Source: Pratylenchus scribneri
Lineage: Eukaryota; Nematoda; Chromadorea; Rhabditida; Pratylenchidae
DNA: 64,000 nt
NCBI GenBank assembly: GCA_030063045.1
Contig: JAQSEB010000124.1
Location: 434,001-498,000, forward strand
Direction of reading: 5' to 3'
Shown here: piece by piece, positions 43,432 through 54,700 of the stretch
How the letters are laid out: each line of letters opens with the position of its first letter
Numbering within the stretch: the first letter of the stretch is position 1
Program-made: the position numbers and the translations under genes
The notes under the pieces: model-generated
Seen by the model: the letters and a program-made list of their open reading frames with translations, nothing else
What the model was told of the DNA's origin: nothing
Databases searched by the model: none

Positions 43432-45754
43432 ATGGAAAATAAGCAGTCAGGAAAAAGTGAAGGATCGTCGATTTGCAGTGATTTGGAACAAATGAACATG
43501 GCCGATTTTGCATTGGACGAATTTGAGGCCAAGTCGAATAATGGAGCTGGAGAAATTGAAAAGATTAAGGTTATAATATTTTAAGAAAATATAAGAAATT
43601 TAATTTGCAGGCCGAATTGGTAGAAATGAAGAAGGAAATGGAAACCATGAAATTGTCAAGCAAAGCGGATTCTAATGAGATTGGCAGCAAATTGGATGGG
43701 AAAATTGATCGTTTGGAGAAATATGTAAATTTTATTGATTAATTATTTTACTAAAGCCAAAAATATAATCATTGGTGATTTTTATTCTTACTCTAAAAAT
43801 TGGAGAAATTCATCCCAATTTTTTGCGAATTTCATTTTTTTTCAGTTGGATGAAAAAATGATGGCGAATGAGACGAAAATTGGCAATTTGGACATGGAAA
43901 TTGGCCGACTCATAAATGGAATGGAAAATGTGAAGAAGATGATGGAAGAGAAGCCAAATGAATCAATGAAGGAAAAGTTGGCAATAACGGAGGAGGCATT
44001 GGCCAAATTGAAGGAAGAAATTGACCAAAAAGACCACAAATTGGCCGAACATGAAGCAAAAATTGAATCTTTGGAAGAGCAGATTTCTTCGCAGGATAAA
44101 ATTTTGGAAAAGAGAGGAGCAAAAATTTGCACATTGATTGAGGAAATTGGCCAAAAGGATGAAAAATTAGCAGAGAAGGATGAGGAAATTTGTGCAATGA
44201 AAGAGGAAATTGATGGGCTCAAAAAGGAAAATAAGCAACAGTTGGATGAGAAGGAATTAAAAATTTACAAATTGGAATATGAAATTGAACAACAGGATGA
44301 AAAATTAACAAGCAAAATTTGTGAATTGCAAAGGGAAATTGACCAAATTTGGGACGAAAAAAGCGAAGAAATTGGCCAAAAAGACCAGAAATTGGAAGAG
44401 AAGGACGAGGACATTTATTCATTGGAAGAGAAAAATGCAAATTTGAAGGAAAAAATGGAGGAGAAAGAAGCAAAAATCGTCACGTTGGAAAATGAAATTG
44501 CCAAGCTGAAGAAGGTGATGGTGGATCTGCAATCAATTATTGCGAAGTCGAAGATTGATGAGGTCGAATTGATTAGTTAATTTTAATTTTTATATCAAAA
44601 TTTTTGTAAGTTTTGCTTTTTGTAATAGTATATTTGGATAGAGGCTTCAAAAAAGTATAAAATTGACAAAACGAAAACAATTTTATTGGGTCCATACAAA
44701 TCTTTAAATAACCAGAAGCCAGAAAAAATTTTCATTTAAGCTTTCGCCCATCGATGCCACTAATTCTTCCAATGCCAAATCAACAAAAGCACCAACTACT
44801 ACGACTTCTTCAAAGTGAGTGGAATAAAAATTAAAATTTTTTAAATTATTATTTTCTTTTCAGTTTGTATGGATATTGTGCCAGTTGTGAGCAAGCATTT
44901 TTGTGAGTTAAAAATTTTTATGGTCAATTATTAATTATCTTTCATAATTGAATCTGCTTCTTACATACCTTATATGAGAAAAACAATGATTATGATTTTA
45001 AAATTTAAATTATTATTAATTGAAAATAATTTATTGGTAAAATTCTGGAATAAAATGTAAAATTTTACGATTAAAATTAATAAAATACCAAGGAAAATCA
45101 AAATTAAATTAGATATATATTTATAAAATTTTTAAATAAAATTTACTTTAAATTCGAATTGGCCTTTATCTTATTATCCATATCATAGGCAAACTGATTG
45201 GGCCCGCCAAGTCGGTGATCTTCAATATCATCCTGGCTGCTTCAAATGCGATCATTGCCGTCGTCAATTCCTCGCTGGTGAAGAATTTGGCCAGGATTTC
45301 AAAGTTCAGCACAAAAATCGCGATGGCAAGATGGTTCCTCGAATTCTTTGCAAAAAGGACTACATGGAATTGGTTCGGAAGAAGGTAAAACTCGCCCTCT
45401 CCCTTGCAAAATATAAAAGCAAAATATTCCAATTTTTGCTAAAAATAATTTTAAAAAAGCATAAAAATTTTCAAAATTCCATAGGAATTAAAATACAGCC
45501 TAAAGTCTATAATTTATTACCTCAAAATCAAAATTATTAAACAAATTAATTTTGAATGTTAATGTTAAACATGAATATTTTGCACAAATGGTACAAAATA
45601 GATGACAAATTTATGCTTATTTAATATTCCAAATTAATATTTTATATTATTAAATACTTTATTTTAGTCAACTCAAGTGGTCAATGCTGTTAAAGTGAGC
45701 GATCCTGGAAAGAAATATCCTTATGTTGGTTCCGCATGGCAAATTTATGATTGA
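43432..45754 (+). CDS. Family C gene C3: coiled-coil protein with LIM domain
   Basis: Exons are 43432-43569, 43611-43724, 43846-44562, 44741-44814, 44864-44902, 45189-45384 and 45668-45754, giving 455 codons (454 aa). It has the shared N-terminal module (MENKQSGKSEGSSICSDLEQ). Exon 3 is the longest coiled coil of the LIM-bearing members, about 239 residues. The LIM ligands are intact: CASC, YHPGC, CDHC and CKKD. The C-terminal exon is STQVVNAVKVSDPGKKYPYV then a short tail; C6 has the same exon. The donor chosen for exon 3 (after KIDE) keeps phase 0 with the linker; a stop 18 bases later gives a shorter alternative without LIM. A role in protein-protein contact in the nucleus is inferred from the LIM type. 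Confidence 0.74.
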
Positions 45755-47158
45755 GAATGAGGATTAAATGAGAAGAATGTGTTCGGATTACGGAATTAAA
45801 TATGGAAAATTTTCACTTTTACATTTAATTTATTGAATCATCAATTTAATTTGTTTTCTTCTAAAATCATCATTACATATTTTTGCATTTTCTTTGGATG
45901 ATAAACGATTTATTTTCATTTTATACAAATGCCAGATGGAAAAAAGGGTAGCAACTTAAATTAGTAAATTGAATTTGAAACCCTTTGATTTTTCCTTTCT
46001 TATAATAATTTTTTCAAAGATTAAATTATTGGTTTATTAATTATTACTATTTTCAGAAATTTTATCACTAGGTAATTTTTTCTCGATTAGAGGCCTATTG
46101 AATTATAATTTCGAAAAATTGGAAATCTTGTCTATTGACATTTTTAAACAAAATGTAATAGAGCCTCATAGCACTAAAGAAATGCAATACATTTTTTTAA
46201 GAAGTAAATCTAGCCAAGAAACACAGTGCCGTGGTGTAGAAGAAAGTGGGATCTAGTAGAGGGAATTCGGTATTTGAAAATGGCACAATTTAATTTAATA
46301 TTTTAAAAAATGATAATGATAATTGATGTCAATTCCACAATTCATTCTTTTATTTTAAATTTAAAATTAATAGTCCTTTTTTCGATAATAATCAACCTTC
46401 TTAATGCCATTTTGTCGACAAATAACATAATTTTTTATTCTATTTAAAAATTGAAATAGTCCGTAATCTGCAATAAAATTTGAATTTTTGAATGATTTTT
46501 TGTTATTGAGGATAAAGGAGGTAGAAGTAGAAGGGATGAATGAGTCCACTTCTCCACAGTACATTAAAGAGAATAGCAAAATTCCCCGGGCAATCAAGCA
46601 AAATAAAAAAAAGGAATGGGAAATTGCCTCAGGGAAAAGGGGCAAAAATGCTGCTTAAAAGGGAGGAAAGGTCAGTAATTTTGGATTGTATTGGATGATG
46701 AATGGATGGGAAAACTAAAACTTGGCTTGGGTTTTAGTTTTGGGTACTTGGGGCAATTTATAGAATAGAGGTATAAATGGATGAAGGTGAGTTGCATTTA
46801 AAATTATGAGGGAGGAAAATATATTCATAATTCCCATCTTTGACCAACATTGACCCTTAATTTAGTTCATTATTTCGTTTATTTCCCCCAAATTGCCCAT
46901 ATTTTTCTATTCATTCGCCATCCACATTTTGCCATTCACTTTCATTTCCTTATCTTCCTTAAAGTTAAACGCTTCATTATTAAACAATAATCAAAAAGTT
47001 AAAGTACGGCAATTGATGGATTAACTAAATTATGAAAATATTTATTGAATCAAAATTTTGTAGAAAATTAAATTTTAGAAAAAAAGTTTACTTATTAGAA
47101 ATTTTGATTTCTTCAACAAATCTGCAAATTATCCAACAAAATAATTTTGCCAATTTAA
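45755..47158. promoter_or_regulatory. C3-C4 spacer
   Basis: No gene is seen. The segment 46550-46980 resembles the region before C5 (51180-51600): gcaatcaagc-aaataaaa, ggaatgggaaattgcc, gatggatgggaaaa, cattttgccattcactttc. It ends with aattttagaaaaaaagttt, a candidate acceptor. Confidence 0.4.
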
Positions 47159-50100
47159 ATGGAAAATCAGCAGTCAACAGAAAGTGAAGGGTCATTTTGT
47201 AGCGATTTGGAACCCATGAATTTGGCCGATTTTGCATTAGACGAATTTGAAGCCAAGTCGAATGATGGAAACGCCGGGAAAATTGAAAAGATTAAGGTGA
47301 ATATTTCTAAAATAATTTCAAAATAAATAAATTTAATTTTCAGTATGAATTAGCGGAATTGAAGAATGAAATGAAGGCAATGAAATTGACAAGCAAGTCG
47401 GATTCAGATGAAATTTCCGACAATGATATTTTGTTATTGGAGGAAAATGTGGCAAAAATGATTATGGATAACATAAAAATGGAAAGAGAAATTACTGTTT
47501 TTGAAGAGATAAATGAAAATGACGAACGAAAATTGGGCGAGTTAAAGTTTCAAATTGGTGATTATGGAATACGATCTGTGATGGCCGAATTAAGGCAAAT
47601 GGGAGGAGAGAATGATGGAAATGGAAAGGTAATTTAACTCGAAATCTAGCAGCAGGGATATTCGAAATATTCATTAATCTTTGCATGTCCACAGTTGTCA
47701 GTCCCACTAAAATTCAAATTCAAAATCACCAATTTAATAATTATAATTAAAAATTTATTTCTGGATAATTTTTGAGAGCATAATGTAGCGTTTACATTTC
47801 GTTTAGCGCCATTAGTTCCTCCTTTATATTATATCTTAGAATAATTATTTAAGGGTTTTCGATGGTGATTGGTTTTTCCATTTTTTAACAAAAATCAAAT
47901 AAATTTCTTTTTAACATTCTGTAATTCATAATCAGCGACCATGGAACCCTCTAGTACAAAAATTCAACTCAATCCATCCTCAAAACATAAAGAAAAGATA
48001 AAACCATATGAGCCACAGAGCACAGACAGACAAACTCTTCTAAAATTTTATATAAAATAGAAGAGAATTCATTGCGATTTTTTAAAAAAAAATTGACAAT
48101 TGATTTTTATGATAATATTAAATTGCTAAAATTTAATTCCATCATTTACAGAATGTTGATCAAATTATTGAGTCAATGGCTGATGAATATGAGAAGAAGA
48201 TGATTGATGAGGTTAAAAAGCAAATTGATGAAATTGAGAAGAAACTCAGTGAAAACCGAAATAAAATCACAGAAAATTGTGCGAAGATTAATGAAAATAA
48301 GAAGAAAATTGATCAGCAAAATGAGCAAATCCTCAATTTTAAATTGGAGAAGAATAAAGAATGGGAGAATGCACTAATGGAGATGGAAGACTATTCGCTT
48401 TATCCGTCATATTCGATGAGAAAAGAGCTAAAAGAGAAGACAGGAAATGAATTGAGCGAAGAACAAATCATAATTTGGCTGAAAAATTCAGAGGTAAATA
48501 GTAGAGAGCGGATCCGTCCCATGCACGGACTGTTTTTCTATGAAGTTTCCAAAAAGGCACTATTAAATTCCGTTTAATCCGTTTTTAGTACGAGGGTCCG
48601 TGCACGGTGCCCGCAAATCAGAGACCCGTTTTTCGACAATTTTTGCCTTTTTTTAAAATTAATTTATGGATATTTTTATTCAAAGTTCGAATCCAACCAA
48701 GGGCATATAAATTTTTACTTTGATATAAATCGGGGAAAGGTTTTCTGAGCAAAATTAATTATTCAATATGACTTTTTTTAATGAAATAAATGAATAATAT
48801 TAATTTTCATTTTTTTACATGAAGAAAAAAAAACGGGTACATGCAGTGTTTTAGCCGTTTTTTTTGGAAAATTGGCACGGCAAAATGATACAGAATAATT
48901 TAAAAACCGGTTTCCGTGCACTGAAATTATGAAAAACCGCTCTCTAATATATTTAACCTAAAATGGAAAAATGATGATGAAATTAATAATTTTAGAAGAA
49001 GTATCGGGATTATCAACGAAAAAAAGATGCCATCGCTGTGCTAACATCCACTTTTGAACAAAACAAATTGTTGGAGGAAAAGTTGGAAGAAAAGGAGAAG
49101 GAAAATGGCAAATTGAAAGATGAAATCGCCGATATGGAGAAAAAGCATTCAATTTTTGAAAAGCAAATATTAATGCTGGAAACAATGGTTCAGAAAATGG
49201 AAGAAATTGGAATGGCCAAGATGGAAAAGGAAAATAGTGAGAATATGGAAAAAGTAATGGTGAAAAAATGCGAGGAACTGTTGAATGATGGAAATGGGAA
49301 TCATAAAGGCATTGGATGCGAAACAATGGTTAAAAATATTTGTCAAGCAATTAATATGATAATATTAATAGAATATCAATAAAATAGGCTGAAAACAAAA
49401 TTATTAAATTTATTTTTTAGCGAATTTTTTAAAAATAATTTTTAAAAATATAAAATGATACTAATGAAATTAATTATATATAATTTTATTCTAGGAAAAA
49501 ACTCCACAAAAACGTGAGAACAAGGTGTGTAGCAATTGCAATGCGACAATCACAATCCTATGGCGACAAGATGTGAATGGCGGATTCCTTTGCAAGTTGG
49601 AATAATAATATTAAAAAAAATTTATATTTGTGCAACTTTAAATTTAATTAATTTTCCTTAAAATTTTTAATTTTTTAACATTATTTTTTTCAAAATGGTC
49701 TGCATTATATATTATTTTTATGGATTTTTTTTTACAATTTTTATTAAAATATTATCCAACAATTTTTCAAATAATACATATTTATAGCAATGACTAAAGA
49801 AAATCCGAGTTTATTTTTTTGAAAGTAAATTAATAGAAAAAATAAAATTTTTTTAAAAATAATTTTAGTCAACCTTCAACTTAAGATTTTTTATAATTCG
49901 CATGTTTTAAATTGACATAAAAATATTCTATATATATAATGATTTATTCTAATAAATCTTTTTAAATTTTATTTTATTTTTTTGGTCGGATTGATTTATG
50001 ATTAATTGAAATATTTGGGAAAAAATAATAATATTTTTTTCCATTTATTAATTGAAAAAAAATTTTATGTGTTGCAAATTTTTAATTTTGTTTTTATAGT

Positions 50101-50307
50101 GCCTGTGGACTCTATTATCGAATGCATGGAATTTCTCGGCCATTAACAAAGAACAAAGAAGACCATTCAGGCAATGAGAATTTTTATAATCAGGAAAAGT
50201 TGCGAAAATTGCAAGAAATGGAAAAAATTATACTCGCAGTGAACAACAATAATTCCAATTCCAACTCACAGGTAAATTTACATATCCAGAATGGAAATAT
50301 GGAATGA
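47159..50307 (+). CDS. Family C gene C4: coiled coil, homeodomain remnant and GATA zinc finger
   Basis: Exons are 47159-47296, 47344-47628, 48152-48493, 48996-49328, 49495-49595 and 50100-50307, giving 469 codons (468 aa), phases consistent. The shared N-terminal module ([20 protein letters not shown]) is followed by coiled coils. The end of exon 3 resembles homeodomain helices 2-3: [20 protein letters not shown] then EQIIIWLKNSE. Trp48 and Asn51 are kept, but Phe49 and Arg53 are changed, so DNA binding by it is doubtful. Exons 5-6 form a GATA-type finger, CSNC-x17-CNAC (TILWRQDVNGGFLCNACGLY), then YRMHGISRPLTKNK, the usual basic tail. The finger is split by a phase-2 intron between LC and NACG. 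This is probably a DNA-binding protein. Confidence 0.78.
48501..48948. mobile_element. TIR element in C4 intron 3
   Basis: The ends tagagagcggatccgt and aaaaaccgctctcta are inverted, flanked by TA-like bases. Internal inverted pairs include gtgcacgg / ccgtgcac and gggtacatgcagtg near an aaaaaacgg run. Confidence 0.55.
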
Positions 50308-50740
50308 CGCTAAATTGAGAAGGAAAGAAGCAAATATGAGGGACTAAAATTGAAGACAAATTGCTTGATGATTTTAATAGTTTTAATAGTATGGAAAATT
50401 TGCACTTGAATTGTTTACTCCATTAAAATTATCAATCAATATTCAACATTAAATTCGATTTGATTTAATTCAATTTACTTAATCAAATTTCTCCCATTTG
50501 TCAATCTTTTAAATATTATTTTACAATTGACTTTTTGTTCTAAAAATCATCATAATATACAATACTGGAAAATCTTCATCACTTTCTAAAATTCACTGAA
50601 ATAATGAAAAATCTTCATCAACTCTCTTCAAAATTCATCGAAATATTTTTGGCTTTTATTAATTCACTCTTATTAAAATAATTTTCGGATAAATGATAAA
50701 AATAATTTCCTTCAAATATAATTTTAATAAATTAAAATTC
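50308..50740. other. C4 3' flank
   Basis: AT-rich; only a weak match to other C-family 3' flanks (aaattgaagacaaattgc). No gene is seen. Confidence 0.4.
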
Positions 50741-50903
50741 TGCTGGATGGATGTGAGAGGTAAGCAAAAATTGTGGCATTGGGCCAAAAGAAAATGGCCA
50801 GTGGTTAAGAAATGTTTTTTTAATTATGCTGGTTGTAAAGGCCAGTAAAATATTCGGCATCCTTGGCCATTTGAAAAATGGTTGAATTTGATAGAAAATA
50901 GGG
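50741..50903 (+). pseudogene. Decayed copy of the Ly6-like last exon
   Basis: Nucleotide similarity to D1 exon 3 and its hydrophobic tail is clear: gctggatg, gcattgggccaaaagaaaatg, ggcatccttggccattt, ggttgaatttga. The frame is broken by several indels and stops. It lies between C4 and C5, which fits a history of Ly6-plus-C unit duplication. Confidence 0.6.
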
Positions 50904-51772
50904 TAGCATAATTATCAGAAAAAATGTCGACAGTTTAATAATTTAAAATTCCATAATATTAAAATGATGATGAAAAATTCCTTTTTCAATTTATTCATTA
51001 ATGTTCATTTTTGTAATAAAATGACAATGACAATTTCAATAATATTCTTATTATAAATGTTTAGTTGTTTTTTGCGGAAATAAATCATTTTGCATTTCGC
51101 GTTATCTTATCAAATACATTTTTTAATTTATATTTTTGAATGTTTTTTTGAAAATTTATTAATGATAGTAAGTTGCTGTGAGTTCATACTCCATACAAAA
51201 TGAATATGGTAATATTGCCCCAGCGCAATCATGTAAAAAGAAAATGGAATGGGAAATTGCCCCTAGCTAAATGGGCAAAATACTGTATTAAAAAGGAGGG
51301 GGGGGGGGCAACTTTTTGTAATTCTTCTTAATTTTTGATGGATGGATGGGAAAAAATGGCTACTTGGTTTGGGGACTTGAGGCAATTTATTGAATGAAGA
51401 ATAAAATGAATGAGATGAGATGACCCATAATTGCATATTTGAATGGAATATTTGAGGAAAATATTTATATATTGCTCTTCTGTTCATTCACCGAATCCCC
51501 CAAAATAGAAAATTTCATCCTCCACATTACAATTCCACATTGCATTCTACCATTCATTTGCATTTTGCATTTCCCCTTTTTCCTAAAATTCTTCATTTTT
51601 TCCCTATCGTCCCATGCCATGAAAATAAAGTAGGACATTGAGGAGAAAAAAAAGGAAAAATATACCATCCTCAGCATTATTGAACCAAATTTTTTAGACA
51701 AGTTTATATAATAATTTTGATTTTCCTTTCAACAAATTTGTTAATCATCCAACAATAATTTTGCTGATTCAA
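50904..51772. promoter_or_regulatory. C5 upstream region
   Basis: Resembles the C4 upstream region (gcgcaatcatgtaaaaagaa, ggaatgggaaattgccc, gatggatgggaaaa). It contains a run of about 12 G residues near 51298-51309. No gene is seen. Confidence 0.4.
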
Positions 51773-54700
51773 ATGGAAAATCAGCAGTCATCAGAAAGCG
51801 ATGGATCGTTTTGTAGCGATTTGGAATTGGGACAATTGAATTTGGCCGATTTTGCATTGGACGAATTTGAAGCCAAGTCGAATGATGGAACCGTTGAAGA
51901 AATTGAAATGGTTAAGGAGAATATTTTTAAATAAATAATTTAAAATAAATTTAATTTTCAGGATAATCAGAAGGAAACCCAAATACCGCTGGAGGAGAAG
52001 GAGAAGCCTTTTTTGGAAAAGAATATGAATGAAGGAATTGGAGTTGAGAATATGGGAAAATTTGGGAAAAAGGAAGAAGCTGGACTGACCAATGAAATGG
52101 CCGAATTGAAAGGGCAAAATGAAGAAAATAACAATATTTTGTTATTGGAAGAAAATGTGGCAAAATTGGTCAAAGAAAATGAGAAAATGCAAAATGAAAT
52201 TGAAGTTTTGGAAGGGAAAATTAGCTGCAAATATAAAACCTGTATATTCCGCAAGTTGAACTCATATGAAGTAAGAAACGAAATGACTGGAATGAAGCAA
52301 AAGAATGAATATTCAAAGGTTGGTTTTCCTCAAATTTTATGGAATAGATTATTATTTTGTTTAAAATAATCACAAAAGCAGTGAAAAAAAATCAAAAAAT
52401 GAACGAATAAAATTAAAAATTTTCATATTTTAATTCATTTTTTCAAATATATTAAAGAAATAATTTCTAATTAACTTCCCCCATCGATACTTGGTGGTTT
52501 TTGCATCCGACATTTGCAAATTTAATCACCTACTGTATAATCTCTTTTAATTCCGCAATGGAAATTATTTTTCAACCCCTCAAAAATAGGGAAAATTAGG
52601 CGAAATATTTGAACAAATTAATAAGTCTATTCTGCCTGTAGCTATTGGTCAGAGGGTGGGAAATTAAAACAGGTTTTACGGTATATCTTCAACTAAAACT
52701 AGGGTACCGAACCGAAGAGATTTTTGCACCAAAATAGAAAATGAGTCTCAAAAGCCGCAAAAAACGAGAAATAAAACCCAAATGGTTTTTTTTTGATTTT
52801 GCCCTTTAACATTAATTATAAATTGGCATTTTGCTTTAAAAAAAATTATCTTAATTTAATCAATCTTAATTCACTTTCATTACAGCAAATTGATAGAATG
52901 TTTAAATTGGTGGATGATGAAAATCAGAAAATAATTGAAGAAAATCAGAAGATAGTTAATGAAGACCAGATGTTTCGGAAAATAATTGATGAAAATTTGG
53001 CCATGATTGCTGAAAATCAGAAAAAGATTGATCAACAAAATGAGCAAATTCTCAATTATAAATTGAAGAAAAATAAATCATTGGAGGAAATGTTGGAGCT
53101 GAAATTCAATCCATGTCAATATGTGGCAAAATCGACGGTAAAGGAGCTAAAAGAGAAGACAGGAAATGTGTTGAGCGAAGAACAAATTGAAATGTGGTTC
53201 CAAAATCGTCGATTGTTGCAGGCAAAACAGAATGTATTATTTTTGAAAATTTTTTAAAATTTTAATTTCCCTTTAACCCATTCATTTTTATAGTTTGGCC
53301 AACGACAAGAACAGCAGCAAATGTCCCAGATTGATACATTTCAGCCAAATTCAATTCAAAATTTGCCACAAATGCCAATGAATGGGCCCAATTTCTTGCC
53401 AAATCCAGGTAGAGGATATTCATTGCCAACACTGCCAGGTTCCGTCATTCCTCCTGCACCAATTCCTCCATATATGGTTGGCAATGTTCCAGCAAATAAC
53501 ATTCAAAAGGTACATAATTTCAATCGCTTTTATTTTACTCCAGTATGAGAATTTTTGAAGAATTATATGCTAATGATTACGCAATAAATAAAAATTAGAA
53601 ATTAACAAAAGTTGATTTTTATATTTAAAATATAATCAAAATATAATTATCTAATAAAATGATTCATCTTTCAATCGCACATTTATTATGGAATATAATA
53701 TGGATTCATAAAAACATTTCCAGGTAAATTTACCCAATCCAAATGGCATTTCAGTGGCCTTACCACATCCTCTCGTTGGACCGCCTCTTTCTTTCGGCCA
53801 ACAGATGATGCCGATGCCGAATACAACTCAAATGGTTCGTCCAATATCCTCTCATCCCTCATATAACACATTCATTTATAATAACTAATTCAAAAAATTT
53901 TAGGTAAATGTTCCAGGCCCTAATGGCAACCCATTGGCCCATTCGCAACAACCGATACCACCTTATCCGGGAAGAATTGCACCGCCTCAATTAGCCAGCC
54001 AACAACAAATAATGCTGAATATAACGACATATTTACCGCATTCATTGCAGCCTTATCATGGAAGTGGGCCACCTCCTTCATTCGTCCCACAAATGCCGAA
54101 TATGGTTCAAATGGTTAGTCAAATATCAATGATATTTATTTACAAATTATGAATTAAAAACATTACCCTTTCAGGAAAATCTGCTTGGTCCTAATTCGAA
54201 TGGTTTCACAACAGTCCCATTAAGCCATTTGCAACAAACGATGACACCTCCTAATGGAATTTTGCCGCCTCCTTCCATCGGCCAACAAATAATGCCGAAC
54301 GCAACTCAAATGGTTTGTCAGATATTCGAAATTTATTTTGAATTACTATTTCCAGGCAAATATGCCCAATCCAAATGGCATCCCATTCCCATTTGCTCAA
54401 TTTCCACCCTCATCATTGCCATTGCAACCTCCTCCTGCTGGAATTGTGCCTGCTCTTTCTTTTGGTCAACAGCAGATGGCGCCGAACATGATGACCAATA
54501 ACAATTCGAACAATGCCGAAAATGAGGGAAAATCGACAGAAAATTCGGTGCAAATAAAACCGAAAAAGGTGACCGAAAATACAAAAAAGGAAGAAACTAA
54601 GAGCCAAGAGAAACAATTGCCGGAAAAGGAGAAAGAAATTGAAGGAATGGAACAACAACAAAACAAAAAGGTGATATTTTTAAAAGAATGCGCGAATAAT

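Noticed and set aside
43842..44473. Several Ser/Phe-rich minus-strand open frames
   Set aside because: Antisense of the C3 coiled coil; biased codons on the plus strand leave the complement open.
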